Shown piece after piece: positions 23,601 through 33,626 of a stretch of DNA of 60,490 nt. The notes beneath the pieces are model-generated. The model had not been told where the DNA came from. It saw only the letters and a program-made list of their open reading frames with translations, and did no database searches. The position numbers were made by a program, and so were the translations under genes. The DNA is from Perkinsus olseni. Taxonomy: Eukaryota > Perkinsozoa > Perkinsida. The stretch's first letter is position 1, and each line of letters begins with the position of its first letter. The DNA lies in contig JABANN010000153.1 in assembly GCA_013115125.1 (NCBI GenBank), positions 1 to 60,490 on the forward strand, in the 5' to 3' direction.

Positions 23601-26600
23601 TCCGAAATTCGAACTTTCACTAAACCTCGATCTGATAATCAGATTCTGATTCGAACTTCGAATTTACTTTCACTTTGTGTTTGGTAGGGAAGTTTGAAGT
23701 TAAACTTTGAACATCTACTCGTTTTGTCATGCTTTTGGACGGCGATCCAGGGGAACACGTATTCAAGTTGCATTTTTTTAAAAATGAGTCGGACAAGGTG
23801 CAAGGTGTGGATTGATAGAAGAAATGCGGCTTTTCTTCGCCGAACGAATTGGGCTCTGTCTCGTTTTCTAAGAAGCCATAGGCGGGCCGCTGCGGGTCAC
23901 CCGCATCTCCTGAACGACGCTGTATGGTTGTCCATTTCTCCACGTATAGTGGGACTTCTGGGTATGGAACCACCATTGACTACGGTGCGTTCTCGAGTGA
24001 CCGTGCCTTTAATGTAACGAAGCTTGTGATCCCGTATTCCGTAATTCTGGTAGCATACTACCAGAATTTGCCCCTTCCCTTCGGCTGCCTTTTTTCTTCC
24101 GAAAAAACGCGATGGGCCAGAGTCGTGATTGCGAGCTTCAACATCACAAGAATAGCGCCGTCATTCTACCTTGCCTTCAGTGGGAGCAATTTAGCGAACC
24201 GATTGGCCGCTGGGATACGGATGTTCTAGCGGTCCCGGGCCGATGAAGACGTGTGTCAATAGAACAAGATATTTTGGGAAAACGGCTGTCCGGCAGCCCG
24301 TTTGATGATATGGGGTTGATACAGCAGCTGAATGAATGTACAATAGTGCTGGCTCAATATCCAATCATCCGACCCTTCCGAAACGTCCCTCGAGTACCCC
24401 GGAACCGTCGACGAGTATTTCCTCTCTCAAAGATCCTAGTTGGCACTGCGACGCGCGATGACTTCAACGACTTCGTGGGGCAGTGAGCCAAGCCACAATT
24501 CGCCCTGCTATAGCTAAACCGACCAAACGTATGTGTTCGGCCGCACCTTCCTATGGAAGAGACTCCACTGGCAATTCTGAAAATTGATCTTCAGCAAGGC
24601 CCGTGGTCATTCGGGCTTACGAGTCGTAAGTTACGACGATCAGAGGTCAAGTTTCACACTTGAAGTGTGGTACACTCGAGGCTTTGCTGATCATTCAGAT
24701 CATCAAGGCTTTTGTTGATGAGTGGTGAATCGAGAGGTTGTGAGCAAAGGAGGAAAGACCAACAGAAGTATATAAGTTATATACTTATAAGACTTGTAAG
24801 GTAGCATGCTGCGCGGAGCTATTATAACTCAGTTATATCATACTGCATAAGCAGACCGCTGAAGCAGACCGCCGGTGGTGGCCGACCGGCGGGGCCCGAA
24901 CAGAGGCAATTTCTGAGCTCTTCCACCCACACAGTCCAGACAATGGGAGTCCGTCCCTCCGCATCATGGGAACTCAGCGCGCGGCGTACTTGTGGCCTCC
25001 ATGCTTGGCTATTTGAAGTATCGCTATTCATCCATCGAAGGGTATTTCGGGCGATGCGGTATCGCAGTCCCTGGATGATATCGCCGCCGCTTGAGTTCCG
25101 AGCATTGTGAGTGGCTAACCTAAGCACAATCACGTATCACGAAGACACGCGAGAGAGGTCAGCCCACATGAACACACATCCGGCAAAGGCGAACGCGATT
25201 ATAGCGGCCAGCCAGGAGATCGCCACCATCAATACCACACATTGTATCTAATAGAGGGCCCATGAAGCAATGGTCAATGACTAACGATCATTGGAAGAAT
25301 ATAGCTACGGCCCCGAGCAGCGAGATGGTCCAGTGATAGTATCGGAATGAAGGTCTCCAGTCTGGGTCACCGAGGAGATGTAGCAGACAGCAACCTGATG
25401 CTCAGCAGTGGCCGGCGTCTTGGTGACGCAGGAGAAGTGATAGCTCACTTATGTTCACACACAGGTAACACATTAGGAAGCACATTGTCAGAATGGGCGC
25501 TATCGCATTTATCTCGCCGATGAGTATCGCGCACGTACCTAAGCGAGAGCATCCGAGCTTACACCTCACAGTGCTGAGGCTTTTCACAGATTCTTACAGA
25601 TGACTGTGGCGAGTGCGAGGGACGGGTAGGGTTCTTTGCCATCGCGGTTGCGGAAACAGTTGAGAAAGGGGGCTAGCATACCTGAAGTTATACCAGATTC
25701 TACAGCAATTTCCAATAACTGGCTCACCGTCAGTAGCGATCGCTGTGAGGAGCCTTGTCGCTGACGTGAGAGATTGCAGAGCCGCGCCGAGAGAGCCTGT
25801 ACACTAATGATCTAACTCCACCGACGGAAGCAGCTCACTGGCTAGAACTCCATAAACAACAACTTCTCGAACTGGCCATGCGCTAGTGCCTGGCAGCAGC
25901 AACTCATACAGGGGCGTACGGGTAACGGAGATGCTCCGCCCAAGGGGCTACTCGCGAAGAATCGATCGTGTAGAAGGAGCTTTCGGTCTGCCGTGGATCC
26001 GTAGAGGAAGCAGAAGGATAGGTAGATAATGGACGTGCCTAGCCGTAAGACGACCACTATCAGCACACTGACAATAGGCTAGAGCTATGCCTCTCCGAAA
26101 GGCTACTCAGCTGTGCGAAGAGAGTCCCTGTAGGGATGGACCTCTTGGGATCCTTCAGCTCGCTGCTGCGGTTACTACCGGCCATGATACCGGTACCTGT
26201 TGCGCGGAAAGCTAGTGAATGGTAATCAAGTCGCGTGTAATACATGCTGGGAACCAAAGGGCCACCATAGCGAAAAAGTTCCAAGATGTGCCGCTGTCAA
26301 GTGGAAAGGCAGTCTGGATGGCATCGTACTGCGGATCGGCGTTCTGGCCGAAGTGCCTAGCAAGATAGGAAACTGAAGGCCCTCAAAACAACGGGGAATG
26401 AAACACCGGCTAGACACTCCTGTGAAGCCTTCTTCCACGACCCAGGTATGATTGAGAACCGTACCTGTAAGTACGGGAATAGAATGTCTCCTCCACTAGG
26501 GCTCTACGGACCTGACGCGCCTACGCCGTTCTGTTACAGGTAGATCTTACGGTGTAGGACTTACGCGTATGATACAATCTTGAACAGAATTTCAAGTGAG

Positions 26601-27966
26601 AATACAGATTATGGTGGCAATCCAGTGCAATAGATTCGGCAGCTCCGAAATCCAATGACCAAGTCAACATTTGCCGAACAGGACGGAGAGAGCATCTTAC
26701 TTAACAAGTCTGGAGTGACTGCTGCAGCGTTTGCCGGGTCGTTTAAATACGCAAACTCGATCTCGCTCGTCAAGCCGGTGGGGCCTATGAAGCAGCCCAG
26801 AGCCATACCTGACACAGCTCATGTGGCGTGTATAGGGAAGCACATGCGTAGAATTTGTAAGATAGTTGATTGGTTTTTGAGGGGATTCGTAACAAGTGAG
26901 GTATTTGTATCTTCTGAGAGTAGCGAGGCAAAGAACGGGGCGGGCACGTACAGAGTATGACGAGGAGAACGATGGCGAGGAACAGGGTGGCGGCCCTGAG
27001 AGGAATGGCAGTGACGAAGGGATGCACCGTGCGGGCGCACGGGTGCTCTCAGTGTGCCTACTTTGAGACGTATTTTAAGCCTGCCCCAACGACTAATGCG
27101 GAGGCTGCGAGAACGATGAGACCTACGACTCTGACATTGGCGACTGAACCTGTGGAAGAAATACCATGTGAGTCGTTCGCTAACCGAGTAACCACCCAAT
27201 CGTCCCCACTCACCTACATCAGCCGGCTGGGCGCCAGGGGCTCCCGTCTCGAAGGCCTCTACCGTCCCTGCCATGGACCAAGATGCCTCCGCTGGAGCTT
27301 CTCGGGGGCTCACCGATAATGTACATCGCTGCACCGATCCCATTGGCCAAGAAGAAATTGAGGCCAACAGCTGAGCCAATGGCCGGCCCAAGAGATCGCC
27401 TGATCGAAGCCACTCTCGCTCACTACCGGTGTGCAGGGAGTCCCTGCCAGGGACCTACGATATCAAGTAATAGCTGCCGCCGGCTTTGACCTTCCCGTTG
27501 GTAGCCACTGCTGATAGGGAGAGGCTCGTGATGAATGTACCTACACGTGCCTCCGTCGTAAGATGGGCGATATCCGTCATTCGGCTCACAGGTGCAGCCT
27601 AGAAGTACAGCGCCGAAGCTCTGCCACACCCCAGCCAGGCCGACTATCCATGGGAGTCTCAGGAAGAGTAGGACTCCTAGGATGTTGGCCATACATGGGA
27701 GCATCTGCAATGCTGGTGGTGGATGGGGCTAGCGAACCTTCAGAACCCACCACTCCCTGAATCGTTCCCTGCTGAGTGAGAGCAGTATCCCCCTTGCCTT
27801 CCTCATTTGCCTGAGTTCGACCACCATTCTTCAGGGCTACTCTATAGGTCCGTAGACCCATAGGGAGAAGCATGCGTTGCCCCGGCATTGCTGTCAGCCT
27901 ACTCACCACAAGATCGATCTTGGCGGCGTCTGTGGTCTTCAGCTTGTCCTCCGTCGAATCACTCAT
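20679..27966 (-). CDS. KCC-type cation-chloride cotransporter (SLC12 family), CCC2
   Basis: This is a second SLC12 symporter, read leftwards from ATG 27966 ([16 protein letters not shown]). TM1 is [20 protein letters not shown]. It is followed by [19 protein letters not shown] with GAAMYIIG, a loop exon with [55 protein letters not shown], and [20 protein letters not shown]. The cytosolic half has [105 protein letters not shown] and the terminal [10 protein letters not shown]. All main family blocks are present, so it looks intact. The exon ending AWRPQ (base 24990) and the exon starting LLVLT (base 23208) are separated by a 1,781-base intron, some thirty times longer than its neighbours; it is described separately. 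Confidence 0.85.
23209..24989 (-). repeat. Hairpin-rich insertion forming the giant intron of CCC2
   Basis: The intron has normal ends on the minus strand (gtacgccg at 24989, ..gtgttcag ending at 23209). Inverted repeats seen by eye (arm-loop-arm lengths in bases): 23247-23263 (8-1-8), 23351-23389 (13-13-13), 23403-23417 (7-1-7), 23581-23633 (21-11-21, one mismatch), 24043-24068 (11-4-11), 24616-24630 (7-1-7), 24655-24669 (7-1-7) and 24768-24784 (8-1-8). A near-identical motif, cttacga, two variable bases, then cgtaagttacga, is at 23521-23541 and 24616-24636 (19 of 21 bases equal), delimiting about 1.1 kb. Plus-strand frames inside (about 23924-24229 and 24253-24486) match nothing I know. It looks like a mobile or self-copying structured element inserted in an intron, class unknown. 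Confidence 0.6.
27433..27447. repeat. One-base-loop palindrome (7-1-7) at a CCC2 intron start
   Basis: gcaggga-g-tccctgc, a perfect 7-base stem with a single-base loop, just downstream (minus strand) of the donor at about 27458. Confidence 0.7.
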
Positions 27967-28325
27967 GCGTAATGAGCACGTGACTATGCCGAAGGATGCC
28001 CCTCTTCGTCAGACTCTAGTCGGGTCACATACCCGGCGACCGAGTCTTGCACGAAATCTAATCTCATAGGCTATGTTCGCTCACTGAGGTACGATTGCTA
28101 GGAGTGATAGCAGTCGCAACGCAGTCAGCCAACTTCTCTCGAGCACAGCAAGGTTTCATCGAAATTACCCCCTGCCTGCCTGCCTGCCGGGCGGGGCGGG
28201 CACTGCCGCAGTGCCCGGAGCTGCAATCTGCATTGACCTACTCAACACCGCGTCGCGGGGCAAAATATCTTGCATAATACTAGGGTTGAAATGATATGGG
28301 ATGATTAGGGTACGTATGGCTGGAG
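27967..28325. other. Gap between the Myb/SANT-like gene and CCC2: CCTG microsatellite and 19-bp palindrome
   Basis: This gap separates two minus-strand genes and should hold the CCC2 promoter. A short run of cctg units at about 28171-28187 is followed by a perfect palindrome gggcactgc-c-gcagtgccc at 28198-28216 (9-base arms, one-base loop). No gene is seen. Confidence 0.6.
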
Positions 28326-29658
28326 TCACCTGGCCTGGGCAGCAGCGGCGGCGGCGTTCATCTTAGCTTGCTGTTCTTGCATTTCCGCAACGGCCTTCGC
28401 CGCTAGCTGGACAGCCTTGGCCATGGCGCTTTCTGTCAGCACCGATTCCGACTCCGGACACTCCCCGAAGGTTGCCGCGAATTCCAGCGCAGGCCTAAAG
28501 ATGCTGTCTTGTCCCTACGCAACTGTCATCCGCCCTCTTACTCTGGGCCCTCGGGCATTCCCATCCGACGTCGCCTGGCTATCTGTGTTTTCAAGTTCAC
28601 CACTTCCGCATTCACCAGGAGAATCTGCAATACAAGACGCGGTTGAGATACTTGTGTAAAAAGTTCTCAACCAAAGCTGGAGCAGACCATGTAGCCTCGG
28701 CCTACTTTTTCGGACAGCAGTTCGCATTCCAAGCGAGCGAGCTCTTTCCGGAGACTCACCACGGTGGCCTCGACACCGTCGCCGGGAGTGTTGATTGTCG
28801 GACTAAGGCGCACAGGAGGACTGCGCGAGAGATTGTTTCCATTGTCCACTCACCCTCTTGGAGGCGTACCGGGTGCCTGTGTATCCCGAAAGGTGGGGTG
28901 AACAAGGGCCGTGGGAGACAAATTGTAGGTTCCATTAGGACCTGTCAACTCATGCTAACAGCTCAATCCCGGACCACCGTAGATCTTGCAATCTTACTCA
29001 AACTTACAGTTCCTCAAAAACCTACCTTGCACTGTATTATCGTGCTCTTGCCATGGTAAGAACTCTGAGTACCTCGGCCAGTGCTTTTGCGACCACAGCA
29101 CATACTCATTGGCCAGCTTCATCAACGGTGGAGGGACCTTCTGTCGTATAAAGCCGACCTCCTGGTGCTCGTCCAACAGCTTCCTCGCCTTCGATATCAT
29201 CTGGTCTAGCTTCTTCCGTATCTGCCCTGCCGTCTTCGGGACGGCCTTCGGGTTCAGACCGGACATCGCAGCAGCTATGTTCTGGTACAGCTGGTCGCGT
29301 AGTGCTGAACACAACAACGGATGTCCGAGCGACCAGGCTTGCGGTACGTACTGACGCTGCCCTCCTCCCGGGAGCGGAGAATCTCTCTGTTGTCAATAGC
29401 CATGTCAACGAGGAGCCGAGTTTCTGCATCCGAGAAGTGCTGGCGCGTAGGGCGTACAAGTTGCTGAGGATTAACCGTCATACTTCCCGAAGCGGAAGAG
29501 GATGGCTCCACCTGAAGAGTATCCTGTGAGCAGCACGAGGAGCAACCTAAGATACTCACCCCGGTGTTGATGCCAGCGCTGGTCATGGGAACCACCGAAG
29601 CCTCGTCCACATAGACCACTGAGTCAATCGGTGGTATCAGTCCTCCTGGACCCGACAT
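28326..29658 (-). CDS. Myb/SANT-like DNA-binding domain protein (Myb_DNA-bind_5/zeste type)
   Basis: Read leftwards from ATG 29658 (MSGPGGLIPPIDS). The region RQHFSDAETRLLVDMAIDNR (about 29490-29430) followed after an intron by LYQNIAAAMSGLNPKAVPKT and AGQIRKKLDQMISKARKLL (about 29290-29190) fits the three-helix pattern of Myb/SANT-like domains found in zeste and MSANTD proteins: acidic first helix, F..AE...L, then T..Q..KK....K..AK. Downstream are a basic segment, a leucine/glutamate coiled-coil piece (VVSLRKELARLECELLSEK, about 28740) and an alanine-rich end (MAKAVQLAAKAVAEMQEQQA..AAAAAQAR, about 28400-28330). A nuclear DNA-binding role is inferred. Its gene lies 123 bases below the PA-domain gene stop on the same strand. 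Zeste-type domains also occur in transposon-derived proteins, so a domesticated origin is possible. Confidence 0.58.
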
Positions 29659-29781
29659 CAAGTCTCATCACTGAGATCACCGATAAGGCAATAATTACTC
29701 AAACCAAAACAATCTGTGTATAGAAGAAACGATTTGCACTATTATTAGTAGTAATACAGTAACGATGCAGTGGACAGTCCT

Positions 29782-32771
29782 TTAGTCGACCTCGGGTTCG
29801 CTCTTAGGGGCCTCCAAAGGAGGTGTCACAGTAGGGCCATGAGCGTAGCACTTCCACGCGTACCTGAAGTTTGGAACGATGGCCCACTGGAAGCAGACGG
29901 TGAGGCTTCTTCCCATCACTACTCCTTATGCCAAGGTTTCAGCATGGCCGGGTGACTGCAGAGCAGCTCGGAGTGTATCCTGACGTCTGCGACGCCCTGC
30001 TCACCCACCTTAGCGTCTATAATAGCGTTACCGCCGACGGCTACGCAGGAGCGGCCTGGGGACCTGAGACCAAGAGAGTATCTCTTTCAACGCGCAATAC
30101 CAGGAGTTGAAGCGGTGAATTGATGGTATGCATCGTCTACGCAAACTAGTGCGCGCAGTTCGGAGCAAAAGAACTCTTGGATTGACCACGTCCAAGTAGG
30201 AGCTCGGTATGACTCGCGACTATGCGAAATCCACATCCGTTGCGGGCATGTGCCGAAATTAGAGGGCCCCAGTTAGCGAGAAAATCGAGAGGCTCGGAAG
30301 GCCTTCGTCGAGTATATTGTTCGTGTACTACAAGGAGTACTGCTTGAAACGGTACGAGCCATCGACCGAGCTAGCTGACTCACTTGTAGGCATATCCACT
30401 GTGAATAATCCTGCCCCTCCTTTGGGTAACCCCATCGTCCTCTATAGTGTCGACCTTCAGCATACCTCCGCCCATCACCTCCTTCACTATCGCCGGCCTG
30501 GGCGCTTCCGCTGGCCTGTTCAGTGTAACCTCGAGAAGAGCTGCTGTCCCTATCACCTCCTGATCTCAATCACCCTACCCCGTCCCCGGGCCGGCACGTC
30601 GAAGTCGCTTTCACGTCAGCACTGCGGAAAGTCTCATCGCACACGAAGGCGATGCGCGTTCGTATTTTGTCGTCAGGAGGTCCAGGCTTGGTGAGGATAA
30701 TCTGCTGCGGGTCGCTAACCGAGAAGTCGCTGGCGGCCGCGTCGTTCATGCTCATCAGCGACTCCCCTTCGTACCTGCAGAGCAGCTCAACCTGCCGCCT
30801 ACAAAACAGCCCCTACTACCCAACCAATGCCGTTGGAATGAGTGGCATCTCAGCATCAGGCATGCCGTCCATCCATCGTACCATAGCGGATGATTTGGAG
30901 TTAATAACGATAAGGCCGGAAGCGCCCGAAGCCTGGGCGTTAACGGTCTTGTTCTGGAAGAAGCAATTGCCGCGCCGGGCGACTGCTATCCATGGGATGC
31001 CCTGAGGAGGGATGATGAGATCGAGTTCATGAAGGCGATTTAACGCGCGCCAGACGCGTACATACCAGCTTTTAGTGAACGGGCAGAAGAATAACTGATA
31101 CAGCAGCGTAGTGATAGTACCCTAGCAGTCTCTAATGAAGTCAACATGAACCCCCAGAGTTTCTGGACGTACTACCCTTCTCTCGGCAATCCTGGCGGCT
31201 GCTGGGGCCTCAAAAGCTTTGCAACCGTCGCTCGATCCTTGCGGGACAGCAACAGGCGCCGCAGTGAGGTTAAAAAACCAGGGGGGATTGAAGATGCCCC
31301 CCGCGGCCTTCAGGGGTTGTCTATGGCCGGGTAGCTTCACCAGCAAATCCATCTGTATGGCACTAAGGGCATCACCCACGCCCTCCACCAGCACTTCTCG
31401 ACGCTCAGGATTGTACTTGACGTCATCAACCGAGCTCAGCAGGTCCACTGCCCGTGCTGTATCAGGCGTGAGGCCAAGCATCATTCGAAGATTGAAAGGA
31501 TGGCAGTACTCCCACACCTGCTCCCCCGAAGCGTAGTGCAGGCATGTGCCGGTCAGAGGCGCCAGCAGCTTGGTGAGGGCCTCGTCCGGCGGTCCGAGCT
31601 CAGAGGTCGGGCAGCAGGCCACGGACTCGACAGTGACTCCAGTGGCTCCCTTATCGAGAGCAACGTCGGAGATCTCGAAGAATCTCCGAGGCATGCCATT
31701 GCCCGAGCACCTTACTCCCAGTCCGGCGAGTTCACGGTAGGTTACAGTGTATTTCTTCTTCTCGCCATCTTCTGTCTCCTCAGCAACTTCGTACCGGTCT
31801 TTAGCGGGATAGGTACGTAGAATGGTGATAACACTGCCGTCGTCCAACTGCTCTCTTCGGCCAGGAACGCAGAGGCTTTCGAAGTCGAAGTCCTCCTTGT
31901 TGACAGAAGTCACATTCCGATCGCACTGGCAAGATTCTCTAACTTCCATACCGGGAGTCTCGTACTCCCTCTGGACGCTCCCATCACTCCTGAGCTCAGC
32001 CTTCCCCACAGGCTCCGCGCGGAGGAAATCCACTGTCACCGATTTACCCGGACAAAACTGAGAAGCGTGGAAGTCAATCGCCGAGCCGTCCGTACCCTGC
32101 ACTACCTCCCCGCCACCCTGCATGCCCGTACACCATCCAGACAGTTCGTGGCTGTAGGCGGCTGATAGCCGAGCCTCGGCAGCACGCTGCAAAGTATTTC
32201 CGTCATCATCCGATTGCTCGTCCCAGGTGCAAACGAACTGACCACCGGCGTCGGACCTGGCATCGATAGAATTATTATCAGCATCAAATCACTCCTGTCA
32301 CTGCAGAGCACAACGAAGGGCGCAATCTGGATGGGCGCGAGACGTCTAACGTGAGAGTCCCTGTGGCATACGGGACGACACGAATTTTGCATTTGACCTT
32401 CACGTCAGCAATCGAATACACAATAACGTCGAGCACAATCTAGTCGGATACAGAGAAGCTGCCAGAAAATAGAAATTTCGCAGTTTATTCTGTTCCCCAG
32501 GCCAATGACAGTCCGCTGGTCCCCAGCGCCCTATACTACGCTCCACCGAGCCGCAAGGTGACGAGGTCCTTGTCCGCTTTCTCGGGCGGTAAGCTGCCCC
32601 TGTATACAACCTGAAGGAACTCCTGATTGCCAGCACAGCTTGATGCCCCACCCGTCTCCTTACAACTCTGTTTTCTCCAATAGCTGGGTTGATCAATGCC
32701 CGCTCGGCGGCGTGGGACCGAGGTCCAAGAAGGCCCCCTAGGGCTGCAGAGACGATTACCTTAATATTCAT
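29782..32771 (-). CDS. ER/secretory multi-domain protein with a protease-associated (PA) domain and an MRH-like segment
   Basis: Read leftwards from ATG 32771. MNIKVIVSAALGGLLGPRSH is a good signal peptide, joined by a 41-base intron to EFLQVVYRGSLPPEKADKDL. A long exon (to about 31170) carries cysteine pairs and LTGTCLHYASGEQVWEYCHP, reminiscent of the first strands of an MRH (mannose-6-phosphate-receptor homology) domain as in OS-9. That exon ends SSDGCKAFEAPAAARIAERR and joins in phase to GIPWIAVARRGNCFFQNKTV and NAQASGASGLIVINSKSSAM. Together these make a classic PA domain (DGC, ARRG.C.F..K...A..AGA.G.IVIN). Later exons include YEGESLMSMNDA, IRTRIAFVCDETFRSAD and PRPAIVKEVMGGGMLKVDTI. The last exon ends PLEAPKSEPEVD. 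The PA domain is secure, the MRH call weak. Middle and 3' splice sites below about 30300 are unresolved, and the 3' part might be another gene. Confidence 0.55.
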
Positions 32772-33626
32772 TAACGCCAATAAAGGAGCATAAGAACGGC
32801 AAGGCATCAACGGCCATGCCAAAACTTACCAACTGACGACGAGACTCCCATCGAGACCGCACCTCTGGCCACCCTAGCGCCCCCGGCAAGACTATGGGGA
32901 TATTAAATAAACTCACTCTGAGTCTCAGCATGGATTTTCGGAACGTTTGCCTTGTTCAAACGGCATTTCCAACATAAGTGAGTCGTATGGGGGCCTTTCT
33001 TGACCATAGGAATCGCGAAGAGCAACGCAACGCAACGCAACGCCTATTACCGGGGCATTACACGCCTGAGGCGTATCGCCCATACTACGACCAATGCACT
33101 CAGGGGCAGTAACCAGTGGCAGCATCATCCCTCAACCCCATAGTATGAAGTACACACGGTGAAACATGATCGAAACGCTAAAACAAAAGAAACGTGGGAA
33201 GGAATGAGTACAACGACTAATCCGCAACTACACTATAGACGACTATGAGTATCAGCTAACCTCGTCGAGCAGCAATATGACCCATGCACAAGACAAACAG
33301 TACCGCAGCCTCGGTGATAATCATAGCGGCCAATCGACAGCGCTGAGACGAGAAGGGGGAATGGATAGTTGGAAAAATGGAGGGAGGGGGAGGAACTTTT
33401 GCCGCCACTCAGTCACCACCCGCTGGGTGATTGTCGAGCGCGGTAGGTTCGGTTTAGCTTTGTGTTAACACTCCCACGCCACGATGAGGCGCTAAACCTA
33501 TGGGAGTCGCGAAGAGCCTCACCCCTCAGACCGCGGTATGTGCGCAGTAACCGAAGAAAGTTTTCTTGCAAACTGCACGAAAGACACTTTTCCTCGTCGG
33601 CGGTAGTAGCAACGTTTTACTTTGGA
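32772..33626. other. Divergent intergenic region between the PA gene and TPPP gene
   Basis: Head-to-head spacer between a minus-strand and a plus-strand gene, so it should contain both promoters. A short pentamer repeat (four copies of caacg/cgcaa phase) lies at about 33023-33042. No gene is supported. Confidence 0.5.

Noticed and set aside
24822-27966. A truncated cotransporter pseudogene lacking its cytosolic domain
   Set aside because: The missing domain was found further left on the same strand (LLVLTGVTV.. to LKRVLLIRG), joined in phase across the giant intron, so the gene looks complete.
31146-31820. Plus-strand frames opposite the PA-domain gene
   Set aside because: They mirror the long minus-strand exon, which has clear cysteine and PA-domain patterns.
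31122-32192. A stand-alone 356-residue protein ending at 31122
   Set aside because: Its last residues before the stop read through a splice donor; removing the intron joins two halves of a PA domain, so it is one exon of a longer gene.
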